Positions 1 to 11,392 are shown, numbered from the stretch's first letter. The stretch is DNA of 64,000 bases from Adiantum capillus-veneris (GCA_014529385.2 CM043946.1:32816558-32880557); one strand, 5' to 3'. Translations and numbers: made by a program. The notes: generated by a model not told the origin, from the letters alone.

Positions 1-2
1 GA

Positions 3-104
3 ACACAAGGCGCTAATGATCATGAAGCCGGTACAAGTAACGGGGAAACTCCTGCGGAACATGCTATGTCTCCACCAATAGGACCAATCGGATCTATGGT
101 ACAG
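3..104 (+). CDS. Possible end of a protein-coding exon with a splice donor
   Basis: One frame is open from base 3 to 104. It gives 34 residues rich in Gly, Pro, Ser and Thr and ends in CAG directly before GTTAGT, a good match to the plant 5' splice site. The exon would end in phase 0 at base 104, and the same frame meets a stop about 70 bases into the putative intron. No domain is recognisable, and the rest of the gene would lie off the left edge. It could equally be part of a transposon gene or chance. No transcript evidence can be seen here. Confidence 0.25.
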
Positions 105-362
105 GTTAGTATTGCAGTTTCAAGTTATGCATCATTGCATATGCGAGACCATAGAAATATAATATTTACCTTATGAAAAGAAAACACGGACCAAAACCAC
201 GGGGCTTAACCCCAAGAAACTCGGCATATGTTTGACAAGTAGGAAAGATTGTCTGGTTAAACTGGTTGCTATAGGAAAAAATGTTTGTCCAAAACCTTCG
301 GTATGGTTTCTCTCAAGTCTCTCTACTTATTAGCGCTGGCATTATGTGATTGTTTTTGCGGA

Positions 363-518
363 GGCGTGAGATGACGCCCAGGATGGCACCGCTGATGCTG
401 TGGTGGGAGTACACCCAGATTAGCCCAGTTGGATACTGCAGTTTTGTTTAGCCGTGGCGTGAGGATGACGCCCAAATTGGCACCGTTGTTGCTGTGGCGG
501 GAGTACGTCCAGATTAGC
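363..518 (+). repeat. Imperfect tandem duplication, 62/63-base units, 93-base period
   Basis: Two diverged copies (363-424 and 456-518) share the anchors GGCGTGAG, GATGACGCCCA, TTGGCACCG and GGGAGTAC. They are separated by about 31 bases of T-rich sequence. Nothing coding is apparent, and I see no other clear feature between base 105 and 780. Confidence 0.55.
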
Positions 519-799
519 ACAACGAGTACTTGTCGAGCAGTATGGGACGCTCATGAGGACAAGGGTTTTTATAAATAATGTATATACCGATCAGACATAA
601 TAGCGCCAGTAGAGATTCTTGAGTGAACCTATTCCAAGGGTTGTTGGTTTAAAATTGGACGACTTCTTGTTTGACTATTGTTTGTAATACTGTTTGAAGG
701 GCTATTTTAACGAACCAGTATCATAAATAAAGTAAAGGAACATGTATTTTTAAACAGTGTGGTAGTAATTAGATAACAAAAGAAGGGTGAGTGTGGTAT

Positions 800-872
800 G
801 GAAAGTGGGAGAATGATACCCCGACGGTATCATTCTATGGACGGGTGGACCCGATGAGTCGGGTAACTTTCC
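800..872. other. Three-way-junction fold: outer stem with two inner hairpins
   Basis: Bases 800-806 (GGAAAGT) pair with 866-872 (ACTTTCC). Inside lies a perfect 11-base-pair hairpin: 810-820, a 5-base loop CCGAC, and 826-836. A second hairpin pairs 849-854 with 859-864 around the loop TGAG. A competing pairing of 842-846 with 849-853 is also possible. The whole could form a compact three-way junction as RNA or a cruciform as DNA. I looked for the hammerhead core, but the segment reads CCGATGAG with no following GAAA, so I do not call a ribozyme. Function is unknown. Confidence 0.5.
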
Positions 873-893
873 AACGCTAGAATTTTTTTTATT

Positions 894-986
894 AGTCATA
901 AATCTTAAAAGAGACAAACCTTGGCCGCTGTGCTTCTGAAAAATGGGGAAAAAAGCGCACAGGTTGGTCCCTCTAAGATTTATACT
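894..986. other. Long imperfect hairpin, about 90 bases
   Basis: The arm 898-920 pairs with 961-983: the first ten pairs (ATAAATCTTA with TAAGATTTAT) are perfect and the next 14 positions hold three mismatches. A further seven pairs, one of them G-U, extend towards the loop (TGTGCTT with AAGCGCA). The shape resembles a plant miRNA precursor or a small inverted-repeat element. No promoter or small-RNA evidence is available from sequence alone. Confidence 0.45.
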
Positions 987-1025
987 TTTAGGTATAATTG
1001 ATTATAGATAGTTTTTAGATAGGGT

Positions 1026-1048
1026 TATGGTGGTCATGCTCCACCATA
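1026..1048. other. Perfect 8-base-pair hairpin
   Basis: TATGGTGG (1026-1033) and CCACCATA (1041-1048) are perfect inverted repeats around a 7-base loop. It lies five bases before the larger hairpin that starts at 1053. Confidence 0.5.
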
Positions 1049-1052
1049 GCGA

Positions 1053-1149
1053 GATAGGACCAATCCTTCACTAACGGTTCATGCCCGTGGCTACGTAGTA
1101 GCTAAGGCAATGTCCGTTGGTTTTTCTTTTTCAGGATTGGAGACCTATC
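1053..1149. other. Stacked hairpin of about 97 bases
   Basis: Four helices stack: 1053-1058 with 1144-1149 (GATAGG/CCTATC), 1060-1067 with 1133-1140 (CCAATCCT/AGGATTGG), 1071-1077 with 1114-1120 (one G-U pair), and a terminal helix TGGCTAC/GTAGCTA with a 3-base loop and one wobble. The presence of wobbles rather than random mismatches is suggestive of an RNA fold, but one copy cannot show covariation. A smaller stem, 1200-1205 with 1215-1220, follows. Confidence 0.45.
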
Positions 1150-1555
1150 AAAGGTACTTCGCTCCTCTCAAAAAGGGGCAGGGACCTCACATCAAAGGAC
1201 ACTCTGAGATAAAGAGAGTGCTCTAAAAAGTCTTTTTCATTTTGTGAGGATTCTAAGAAAGATGATGCAACAAGAGATCATCCTCAACTACATCGAGGTG
1301 GTACCAGATTCACTAGTAATAATGTGTACAATCCCTATAAAGGATGACAATCTACCCATATTCTATCGAGTCTTATATCCTTGTTATAATGAATTAATTG
1401 TGATCAACTAAGGTAAATTAGAATAGTAGATCAAATTCAAGAATGGTATGAATTGACTAAGTCCCTATGGGTAGCTTGGAAGTTCGTGCTCAATGATACA
1501 AAACAAAAAAAACACGGTACTTGAATTGAAGGATGATCTGGTCAATTTTTGAGGA

Positions 1556-2058
1556 ATGATGAACCAATGGAGAGGAAAAATCAATTGTCTAATCAAACAC
1601 ACAAATGAGTTTCTACAATTTTCAATTAAAGCCTCCAAGATTCCTAGAAAGAAATTGGCCAAAAAAGTGAGCTTTAAACCCCATTTCAGAGAGATGGTTG
1701 AAGTACTATTCAAAGCTTGCATCAAAGAAAACCAACTAGATCCAGCAGGGTGGATACATACAACTTCCATATGTCATAAGTTGGCACATGGAAGGCTCAC
1801 TAAAGGCAATAAGACCCTCTACAATCTTTGAAACAAAAATTAAATGCTCTCATGCCATTTGAAGTGGAGATGCTTACAAGGCAGAGGGAGAAACTAGAGA
1901 AAGAATCCATCTACAGAATGATTCAAAAAGGGAATGTTGCTTCTAGTGCTCCTCCAAGTCAAGCTCAACCAAGAGTCCTTCAGATGCCACCCCAAAATGT
2001 ACCAAAGGGCACATTGAAGAAGGCTACAGATAAAGAAACGCCCGAAGACAAACATTAA
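1556..2058 (+). pseudogene. Unrecognised decayed ORF pair
   Basis: An ATG-started 91-codon frame (1556-1831) ends where a second open frame in another register begins (about 1828-2058, 76 codons, no ATG at its start). The second frame has a Gln/Glu/Arg-rich segment with the look of a short coiled coil, then a Pro/Gln-rich tail ending in acidic and basic residues. The overlap suggests a single frameshifted gene. No family is recognisable. It could be the remains of a transposon gene or of a host gene. Bases 1220-1555 and 2059-2302 show nothing I can assign. Confidence 0.25.
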
Positions 2059-2307
2059 CATTAGAGATATCTGAAATTTTAAAAATACACCAAAATTCAA
2101 GAAAAGGGGAGGAGGATGTATTGAACAGTTATACAATAGTTCCAAACCTAGTACAAGCACCTAAAAGTAGGCCCCCCTACTTTCATTTTGGGGTTGTTTA
2201 TCTCTAGTCGACTAGTCTTGAGCAAAGCTCTATTGTATCATAATAAGTCTTTGGAATCTTGTACTTCTTTGTAGTCTTGCACTCAGTGAAAGCTTAGTTG
2301 TACTTCT

Positions 2308-2534
2308 TGTTACCATATACATGTGGTAGTGATGTGTGTGAACACACTAGGACCGTTAGGGCATTTTTTCCCTCTTTAGGAGGTTTTTTCGCCCGTGCAT
2401 TGGAAATACGCCCATCACTCTAGGGCTATCCATCTTTCCATTTCACACTAAGTAATATACTCTCTATTGTGTGCCTTGAGCTTCCTTCGTCTTCTCCAAG
2501 CTGTGTGTGTTTCTCTGCAACCCTAATTCCAACA
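2308..2534 (+). repeat. 5' LTR of element A
   Basis: 227 bases, TG...CA ends. It contains a short GTGTG/CACAC hairpin near its start and should carry promoter and poly(A) signals, though I cannot assign a TATA box with confidence. It matches the 3' LTR at 7257-7483 and the LTRs of B and C. Confidence 0.95.
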
Positions 2535-2536
2535 AT

Positions 2537-2549
2537 TGGTATCAGAGCA
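2537..2549 (+). other. Primer-binding site of element A (initiator tRNA-Met)
   Basis: TGGTATCAGAGCA starts two bases after the 5' LTR. It is complementary to the 3' end of plant initiator tRNA-Met, the usual primer of copia elements. The same site is at 22908-22920 in B and, with one change, at 35633-35645 in C. Confidence 0.9.
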
Positions 2550-2896
2550 GGTCACGTCCTCCCGGGCTTAGTCGCCAGCTGCTCCAGCACACGCCTGCTC
2601 ACTTTCTCCGATTTCAGTGAGCTTTGGTGAGCGTTCACACGTCGACAAATATATTGGGAGAGCTCAAAGAGCGTGGTCTGCTCAGAATTTTGATTTGGGC
2701 TCATTTCGGCCTCCGTTTCCACTACAGGCAGTACTGCACAGGCTATTTCGTCATTTTGTGCAGAATTTTTGTCAGTGCCGTTTTGTGCATAACAGGTGCC
2801 TTAGAGTCTTCTACGGTTTGTGCTATATAGCACAGGTTGTTCCCGCTCCGTTTCTCCTATTTTCGGGCAGTTTTCACATCAGGTGCAGCATTTACC

Positions 2897-5800
2897 ATGG
2901 CTAACAACAACACAGATGTGTTCAAGATGTTTGTTGTTGCTGAGGACAGGTTGGATGGGGACAACTACCCTATGTGGGCTTATATGATGCAACATGTTCT
3001 TGTGTCAAAGGGTGTCTGGAACATTGTGCAGGGCATTGATGTACGTCCTGGTTCTGAGGATGTAGGCGATGTTGAGGATGTTGCAGGTCTTGCTGCAAGG
3101 ATTGCAGCTGTTAGAGTTGTTTTGCCTACGACAGAACAAGCTCGTTGGGATGTTAAGGATGCGCAGGCTCATGCATTGATTGCATTGTCTGTGAAGCGCA
3201 CCATTGTTCCTCACATCCGTTTAGCAAAATCTGCAAAACAAGCTTGGGATATTTTAGCAAGTCTTTATGCAAACCGCAATGAGGCTAAAATTTATTTGTT
3301 GCGTAAAGAGCTGGAGTCGAAGATTATGCATGAGGAAGATGATATAGACACTTTCCTTGCTAGTATCAAGGATATCAATGAGCAGCTTATTTCTACAAGT
3401 GAAGTCATTTCAGACAGTTCCCTTGTGCAGACTGTTCTTGATGCCTTACCAGATTCCTACCAGACTTTTGCTAGTACTTGGAGACTTATGACCCAAGGAA
3501 ATCCTGAAGTTGTCAAGTTTGATGCATTATGCACATTGCTGTTGCAAGAGTCACTTTCCAGAAAAAACAGGACTAGGCAGCGTGCAGTTGAACAGGCTTT
3601 TATTGCTTCTCAAAGAAAGGGTGGTAACAGTAATGCAGCCACTTCTTATGGTTCTACTGCGAGTGGCAAAAATTCTGTTCCTAATGCTTCTGCTGGCAGC
3701 ACTTCGTCTGGCAATGCTAGTGATAAGGGCAAAAAGAAGATGCGTTGCCATTATTGTAAAGCCAATGATCACTTGATTAAGTCGTGTCCTAAGTTGAAGG
3801 CCAAAGAGGCTAAGAAGAAAGAGGGTGGTTCCACTGCAAATGTTGGTTCCACTACAAATGCAGCCATTGTTGAGTCTTCTGTGAAAGGAGACTGTGTTGC
3901 TGATGTTGATGCAGAATGGGCTTTTAGCGCAGAGTGCACATACAATCCTGTTGTCCATGATGCATGCTTGTCAGTTGCTGCAGATTCACATGTGTGGTAT
4001 TTTGACAGTGGTGCTACAAAGCACATTACCTCACATCGTGAATTGTTTACCTCTCTCGAGTGTGTCCCTCATGGGAATTCAGTCACTTGTGCCAACAATG
4101 CCTCTTATCCAGTTCAGGGAGTTGGAAAGATTGTGCTCACTGCTGCTAATGGCAGTTCCTTTACACTTGTTGATGTACTTTATGTACCTGGGATCAAGAA
4201 GAATCTCTTGTCTGTATCTGCACTTGCTAGACTTGGACTTGTAGTCAAATTTGTGGATGACAGATGTACAGTTCATGATCTCAGTTTTGGTGATGAAATT
4301 GTTGCATTTGGGCTTTTGTGCCGTGGCCTGTATAAGCTCACTTTGTATGACAAGTGTGGAAAAAATTTTGCAAATGATGTTGCAGATTCAAGGGCTATTT
4401 CAAATGCAAAACTTTGGCATGCACGTTTTGGTCATCTGAATTTTGCTAGTTTGCTGCGTTTGCAGAAATCTGATATGGTTGCTTCTTTGCCACCTCTTGA
4501 AGCACCTATCAAACATGTTTGTGAAGGCTGTATTTTGGGTAAGATGCAGCGTTCTAAATTTCCAAAGGATGGTTCAGTTCGGGCCACATGCAGGTTGCAG
4601 CTTGTGCATAGTGATGTTTGTGGGCCCATGCAAACTCCGTCCTTGGGCAATTACCTGTACTTCGTGACTTTCACTGATGATTACTCCAGGCATGCATGGG
4701 TATTTCCGCTTAAAGCGAAGTCCGAAGTTTTTATGTGCTTCAAAAAATTTCTGGCTATGGCTGAAAATGTCTCGAAATGTACTATGGGCACCCTCCGTTC
4801 CGATCGAGGGGGGGAGTATATGTCTCATGAATTTAATGCATTTCTGGCTAGTCGTGGATAAAACACCAATGTACAGTGCCTTATACACCTCAGCAAAATG
4901 GTGTTGCTGAGAGGAAAAACAGGTCACTGATGGAAATGGCACGATGTATGGTCAAAAGTCAAGCTTTACCGCATTCTTTTTGGCTTGAGGCCATCATGTG
5001 TGCCACTTATGTACTTAACAGGTGTCCTACGAAAGCTTTGCAGTCTATTACTCCATATGAAGCATGGTATGATAGAAAACCTTCTATTGAGCACATGTGT
5101 GTTTTTGGCTGTTTGGCATATGCTTTGGTGCCACAAGTGCAGCGCAGAAAATTGGATGATAAGGCTGTCAAATGTATTTTTGTTGGTTATAGTGCTGAAA
5201 GCAAAGGTTACAGGTTGTATCATCCACAAACAAAACGTATTCTGGTTTCTCGGGATGTAGTGTTTGTGGAAGATTTTGTTCAGCCCTTGCTGTCATGTAC
5301 TAGAGACAGTAATGTAAGCTCACAGGACATTTATGACACTTTGTTGCCTCTTTTCAGTGGTGGAAATACGAATGTAAGTTCCAATGAGGCAAATGTACAA
5401 CCTATGGGGATTTCTGAAAATGTTATAGATCAGCCTATTACTGATGTAGATGTACATGATGTACTTGATGAGGAAAGGGCTGAAAATGAGCATGCTAGAG
5501 GTATGCCAAAATGGCTGGTGCACACTTTGCATGACAGTAAATTGGATGCACCTTTGTCTAGTCGTACTCATTCAGGCTCTCGCCATGCATCTTATGCATC
5601 AAATTGTTATGCTTTGGCTGTGTCTAGCTTACATGATGTTGAGGAGCCTCTAACTTTTGATGAAGCACAAAATTCAAAAATTTGGATGGCTGCCATGCAA
5701 TCAGAATATGATGCACTTATAGAAAATGACACATGGACTTTATGTGATTTGCCTCCTGGCAAAAAGGCCATTGGTACGAAGTGGGTTTACAAGTTGAAAC

Positions 5801-7181
5801 GCAAGCCGGATGGTGAGATCGATCGCCATAAGGCTCGACTTGTTGCAATGGGTTATGCACAGCAAAAAGGCATAGATTATGAAGAGACTTTTGCTCCCAC
5901 TTGTCGTATGACTACTGTGCGTTTTCTATGTGCATTGGCAGCTCATTTTGGTTGGATGTACATCAATCAGACATTGTTACTGCTTTCTTGAATGGTGACA
6001 TATTTGAGGAAGTTTATGTAACGCAGCCTCGCGGTTTTGTCATAAAAGGACAAGAGGACAAAGTGTGCAAATGTAACAAGGCTTTGTATGGGTTGAAGCA
6101 ATCTCCTCGTGCTTGGTATGAGAAAGCTGACACTCATTTGGTCAAACAAGGCTTTCGTAATAGTCCAACAGAAAGCACATTGTATGTAAAGCGTGAGGGT
6201 GATGTACTTCTCATTGTGGTTCTTTATGTTGATGATTTGCTGATCACTGGACCAAATGAGAGACATATTGCTGAATTTAAGGCTGATTTGAATGCTACTT
6301 TCAAGATGAAAGATTTGGGGCTATTGCATCATTATTTGGGTATACAGTTTAAGCAGTGTGATGGTGGTATTGCCTTGTGTCAGAAAAGTTACATAGAGAC
6401 GTTGCTATGTAAGTTTGGACTTGAGGATTGCAAACCTATTGCCACTCCCATGGAAACAGGTTTGAAGTTGAGTCTACATGATGCTGGTGATCTTGCTGAT
6501 GTCACTCTTTACCAAATTGCTGTTGGCTGCCTCATTTATGTATGCAACACGAGGCCGGATATTTAGTTTGCAGTCTCACAGGTCAGCAGATTTATGCATA
6601 GCCCAGGGTCTAAGCATTGGCAGGCTGTCAAGACAATTTTCCGCTACCTTAGTGGCACTTTACATCTTGGCTTGTTTTATCCCAAGGGGGGACCATTGCC
6701 GCCAGACTTACATGCTTTTTCGGACTCAGATTGGGCTGGTTTTTTTAACACGCGAGTGTCCACAAGTGGTTTTTGTTTCATGCTTGGCAGTTCATGTATA
6801 TCATGGTTGAGCAAGAAGCAACCTACTGTGGCCACTTCGAGTTGTGAGGCTGAGTACAGGGTAGTTTTCACAGCTACGGTTGAGTGTGTATGGCTCAGAC
6901 GCCTTATGGCTGATTTGGGTGCTGGACAGGACACTGCCAACACTATCTACACTGACAGTCAGAGCGCATTGGCAGTTGCGAGGAACCCAGTTTTTCATGC
7001 TCGCACAAAGCACATTGAGGTGCATTTCCACTATGTCAGGGAGAGGCTCTCAGCAGGAGAGATCAGCTTGGCTTATGTGCCAACACAGGACAACCTTGCA
7101 GATCTTTTCACAAAGGCATTGTCTCGTGAGAAGCTTGAAGCTTTCTGCAAAGCTTTGGGCTTACTCCCCTTTGTGGACTGA
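2897..7181 (+). pseudogene. Copia gag-pol polyprotein of element A, broken
   Basis: The start is the ATG at 2897 in good context (ACCATGGC), the same start as in B and C. In order: gag (UBN2 type), a CCHC knuckle CHYCKANDHLIKSC near residue 284, protease motif DSGATKHIT with Asp near residue 370, GAG-pre-integrase (LWHARFGHLNF), integrase with VHSDVCGP, LRSDRGGEY and QNGVAERKNR, RT with YVDDLL at about 6225, and RNase H with DSDWAG and SSCEAEYR. It ends in LLPFVD at 7181. Compared with B it has two single-base deletions (near 4857 and near 5955) and a nonsense change of a Gln codon to TAG at about 6565. It therefore cannot make a full polyprotein. The family role is particle formation, cDNA synthesis and integration. 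Confidence 0.93.
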
Positions 7182-7246
7182 TCCTGTCCTCAGGGCATGG
7201 CAGTTCCCTTTACTCATGTGCCAGCTCTCGTTCACCGCATCACTCC

Positions 7247-7256
7247 AGGGGGGACT
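7247..7256 (+). other. Polypurine tract of element A
   Basis: AGGGGGGACT lies directly before the 3' LTR. It primes plus-strand cDNA synthesis in LTR elements. The equivalents are 27534-27543 in B and 40131-40140 in C. Confidence 0.85.
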
Positions 7257-7483
7257 TGTTACCATATACATGTGGTAGTGATGTGTGTGAACACACTAGG
7301 ACCGCTGGGGCATTTTTTCCCTCTTTAGGAGGTATTTTCCCCCGTGCATTGGAAATACGCCCATCACTCTAGGGCTATCCATCTTTCCATTGCACACTAA
7401 GTAATACACTCTCTATTGTGTGCCTTGAGCTTCCTTCGTCTTCTCCAAGCTGTGTGTGTTTCTCTGCAACCCTAATTCCAACA
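7257..7483 (+). repeat. 3' LTR of element A
   Basis: 227 bases, differing from the 5' LTR at about six positions by eye. It is followed by the duplication CTTCT at 7484-7488. Confidence 0.95.
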
Positions 7484-8479
7484 CTTCTAACTTAGGAATC
7501 TGAATATACCATATCCAAGTGTCTTTTTTTCCAACATCTCATTCTATTCTTTCAGTTTATTCTAGTCGTATGTCAAGTTTTTTCATTATGCATATGAATT
7601 TGATTTTGTTCATCCTATTTGATCTAACATCTGACTCTAAAGTTTTAACCTAGAATAGCTATCAAGCAACCTAATTATCCCAATAGCCCTTGATAGTCCA
7701 AGTATTTTCCTATATTGCATTTTCTCTTCTCTTGCTTCAACACTTCTATTTTTTAAGCAATCCTTCATGAAGCTTAAAACTATTGTTGTGTTAAACTTTA
7801 TTTGGTTTACAATTGTTTGGGTCTTGCTTTGCATAGTTTATGTTACCTGAGAAGATATTTTTTTTGGCTTTGAAAATCTTTTGCAAGGCTTGCTAAGAAT
7901 CATTAATAAATGTTGAGTGTTCATCTTTAGTAATCATTGCTTGTAAGCTAGTTGTGATTCTAATTCCAGGTGCATGCTGGTTGTAGAATTTTATCTCCAT
8001 GTGCATGTTGTAGAATTTGGAGCTGTGATTTGGTTTTGTTGCATGATTTAAGTTTTTTTTTGACATTTTGGTTGTGATTCAGCTAGTAACCATTGATGGA
8101 TGTAGATTAGATGAGCCAAAACATGATGTTTTTTATCATTTCTTAAGCTAAAACAAAGAGAGATTTTCCTTTGGTTGTTTTTTTAGTGTTAAAAAATCAT
8201 ATGTGATTTTAAGGCCCATGCACATGTTAGATTCTAGAATTTAGGCTTGGTTACTTCCTTGTAATTGAAAATTCCTAGCTCTTGCGTTTCAGTTGCCTCA
8301 TTTAGTCTATGTCAATGGATGTAGATAAGTAGAGGAAATGCATGATGTTGTTTACCTTGGCTGCATCTAGATCTCATTGAAAATTTCACTTGGCTATTTT
8401 GTTATTAGTATCATAAATTTGATGTGATTTCAAGCCTATGGGCATGTTACATTTTGGAATTTAGTATTGGTTACTTCCT
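7484..8479. other. AT-rich sequence without a gene
   Basis: Apart from the target duplication at its left edge, no coding frame, repeat boundary or RNA motif is apparent. The phrase 'ggttacttccttgt' recurs at about 8249 and 8469, and 'tgcatgttgtagaattt' type phrases recur near 7975-8020, so the stretch may be an old internal duplication. Confidence 0.4.
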
Positions 8480-9336
8480 TGTGATGCAAACTAAAATAGT
8501 GATCATCCAACACTACCTGGCATCCATTGTCTTGTAATTGACTCATAGAGATTAGGCTCTATGTCAATCCTAGAACATGGAATAGATCTCATAGCATGTA
8601 TGCATAATACACCACTCGACAATGGCATTCTGACATCTCTTGCACCAACTATGTCATGCATTGAACCATCACCTAGACACACATGTCCAAGCTACCACTT
8701 ACTATTGTGCTAAACCACTCACGACTGAACGTGACATGAAATCTAGCACTCACATATAGTATCCCTGATGCAAAGGTAATGTGTCATCAAAAACCGACAT
8801 ACGAAAGTTAGGAGTAAACATGGAAGCAAAATTGACATCTCCATTGTGTGTAGCCTCATATGCTACATCTTCTCCCACATCAATCAAAGTGATAGCATCT
8901 CTCCTGTTTTGTCTCCTACGCTATCTCATCCACAAAAAACAATGCCTACGTACATGTCTTGTATGACCACAATGCCAACACACAAAATATCTTTGTCTAT
9001 GAGATTTACCTCTAAATGTAGGCATCTCTCTAGACACATCTATGCCAAAAACATTTCAAATCTCTACCATAAATCTCTAGTTGTACATGCATCCAAGCTC
9101 ATGCAATATATAGGCTCACTATGTTACATGATTGCTAAATGTGCAAGTTCATCCTAGTCCTCCCACTCATTCTCAGTCATAGACTCTGGCCTAGCATCCA
9201 TGCCCTATAGTGGCAACACTTGGCCTAACTGAGTCAATGCATCATGCATATCTTCTTTCCAATGCTCAAACTTTAAACCATCAAACCTCTTATGGAAAAG
9301 CATAAACTTTGACAGTGATGTACTTGTCAAATCCAT
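8480..9336 (-). pseudogene. Decayed copia gag-protease on the minus strand
   Basis: Read on the minus strand from an ATG at 9336, the frame encodes a copia-type gag start containing KRFDGLKFEHWKEDMHDAL, with several in-frame stops. Further on is a zinc knuckle CWHCGHTRHVRRHC (spacing CX2CX4HX4C) at about 8935-8980, and then a protease-like segment with FHVTFSREWFS, where DSGA would be expected just upstream. No RT, integrase or LTR is visible around it. It is unlike the gag of A, B, C and D, so it is a third copia lineage and the oldest by its decay. It was found only by reading through stops; no single ORF is long. Confidence 0.7.
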
Positions 9337-10490
9337 GGCGATACCCTATGAATGAGATCAAGCACAAATCAATCAACTGACAATAGACAAAGCTTGGCTA
9401 ACTCATACACCAAGCAATGTCAAAATACAACATACATTTAGGAATAAGCTGTCCAAGAGAACTGTTAGCAAATCTGATGATCGATATAATGATACAAGTG
9501 ATAAAAAACACTCAAATGATGCCAAAAACCTGCTCTAGTCCAAGAGCGACTTGCGGTAACCAATGAATTTATCGTCAACAATCTCCCTCCTAAAGAGATT
9601 AACACATACATGTCAAATGCTATAACTCGATGAGCAAGCACTCTCACAATGTGATGCCAAAACATTATGGCAAAACCACCATTGAGTTCCAAAATACAAT
9701 CAAACACAACTACAAACCATGCACATGAACACACAAAATTGAAAAAGAATCTAACATAGTTTCGGCAGTATATCGGCTATCTAACCATAATAGTTACATG
9801 CACGCTATAAAAATGCTCAAAACCATAGCAAATCATGCGCAAAATCCGCACTCAAGCGTACAGTTTCCTCAGACTCTCAACTCTTTGAACTTGGAAAAAA
9901 TCTTGTAAACCAAAATAGAAAATGTATCAACTACGCTCTGCAAGCAAGGCAATTACTAGCAATAATCTGGATGTAAACCAACCAAAATATGGCACAATTG
10001 ATGCTAAAAAATAGCTGAAAATTAGCCCATTGCAAAACGAAGAATATTATCGCCAAAAAACACACACATCGTGTGCATCCACATGGTAATACAAATGAGC
10101 ATCGAAGCATGCACCAAAATGAGTATCCAAATCAACTGAAATATTAGCTCACAATGATGTCAAAATGCCTACAAAACTCTCTTCAAAGTTGTGTACCACA
10201 CTCTCCAAAATTTGCTCAATCGCACAAGTCAATGCACATAATATGTGATCAATCCATTCTCAAATCCTGAGAGTCCACAAGAGTGTATACATCCACCAAA
10301 TTTTCTCAACTTATGCACATAAATTTGCTAAAAGTTTCTAACTAAACTCTCTTCATTGAGAGCAAACCATAAGTGCACAAAGCAAGAGAACAACCGAGCT
10401 CTTGGATGTAGCGAATCAGCTCCAAAAGGACTCTAAATCACCACAAGATTCATACATGGTTTTCATATCGATATAAAAGTGTATGCATGT
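9337..10490. other. Non-coding stretch upstream of the decayed minus-strand copia gag
   Basis: This would be the leader and LTR side of the minus-strand element at 8480-9336, but I could not find a primer-binding site or LTR ends. The sequence is A-rich on the plus strand with many CAAAA runs. Nothing else is recognisable. Confidence 0.35.
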
Positions 10491-10499
10491 GTATGTGTA

Positions 10500-10979
10500 C
10501 ATATACCTATGAATGTTTCTTCTTCCTCTTCCCTACCCTCATTCCCCGCTAGCTCTCTCCACCTTTGAAGGTGTTTGAGGCCTTGGGACTGAGACTGGGG
10601 ATAGTTAATGCTTTTTTACAAAGTCTATGCTATGCTAGTGATGCATGAAGCTTTCCATCTTCATTGCATCACCTAGGTCACAAGGAACACAAATATTGTA
10701 TTGTACCAACTCTCTCTTGATGGGAGAATCTATAATAAAAAAATCCTATTGGAGGGGGGACCCCGGCTCCACATAAATTTGGTCCTCAATTGTTGTCAGG
10801 TTCTCTAAACTCTCTCTCTTGCAAAATTATTGTTTATACCAAGTTGATTAACTACTATGATTCTGTTGCTACCATCAATTAAGTTCACCCTCTATGTTCT
10901 CAAAGTAGTCTCACAAAAATGCTCTCATTAATTCTCATAATTCCGCTATTCTCAAAGTTCATAGGCCATTTCCATTACA
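10500..10979 (+). repeat. Truncated 5' LTR of chromovirus element F
   Basis: About 480 bases match, in reverse orientation, the PBS-proximal end of the 1.6-kb LTRs at 50111-51716 and 52261-53875. Shared anchors include the GGAGGGGGGACC block (10751-10764), TGATGGGAG and AGGCCATT. The LTR ends CATTACA at 10979. The missing upstream two thirds indicates 5' truncation. Confidence 0.75.
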
Positions 10980-10980
10980 T

Positions 10981-10992
10981 TGGTATCATAGC
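10981..10992 (+). other. Primer-binding site of element F
   Basis: TGGTATCATAGC begins one base after the LTR. It is one change from the initiator tRNA-Met site TGGTATCAGAGC. Confidence 0.7.
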
Positions 10993-11392
10993 TATTGGTT
11001 TTTCTTTTCTTGCTTAAGAAGAGAGGTCCTTAAGTTGTCCATGCAAGGTTGGGCATGTTAATTGCAATAGGGTAAGTGGAACAGGGATATATTATCTTGG
11101 TTGAGAAGGACTTAGTTCAAGGTACACCATTGGGAACTAAAGTCTTAATAATGGAGCCTCTCGAGGCTTTTGCCTTTGGCTTTACCATTATATATTGAGC
11201 TACGAGCAAACTCAACAGGAACCATAATCAACAGACTAATGTTAGACCATCTCCACTAGTCTTTGCAATCAATAGCCTCTAAACCACGGGTGTGGCTGCT
11301 TGAGAACTGATTTTCAAAGGTAAAGAAGAGTAGCGACTAAGATTTTTGAGGGTACCAAAGCACAAAGTATTCTATACATAAGTTTAATTAGC

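Larger units (their letters stand above)
2308..7483 (+). mobile_element. Ty1/copia LTR retrotransposon A (5176 bases)
   Basis: A complete but inactive copia element. The 227-base LTRs (2308-2534 and 7257-7483) begin TGTTACC and end CAACA. The flanking 5-base duplication CTTCT (2303-2307 and 7484-7488) is perfect, so both ends are intact. The two LTRs differ at about six positions by eye, mostly C/T. The order PBS, gag, protease, integrase, RT, RNase H, polypurine tract is that of copia. It is the same family as elements B (22679-27771) and C (35404-40367). Confidence 0.95.

Noticed and set aside
800-872. Hammerhead ribozyme
   Set aside because: The region has a three-way junction, but the core reads CCGATGAG instead of CTGATGAG and the GAAA strand is missing.
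2537-2549. tRNA gene at the TGGTATCAGAGC sites
   Set aside because: Only the complement of a tRNA 3' end is present, directly after an LTR; this is a primer-binding site.
2617-2904. 95-codon frame in the leader of element A, also present in B (22988-23275)
   Set aside because: It has no ATG start and overlaps the gag start in another frame. The similarity between A and B is explained by DNA identity of the two leaders.
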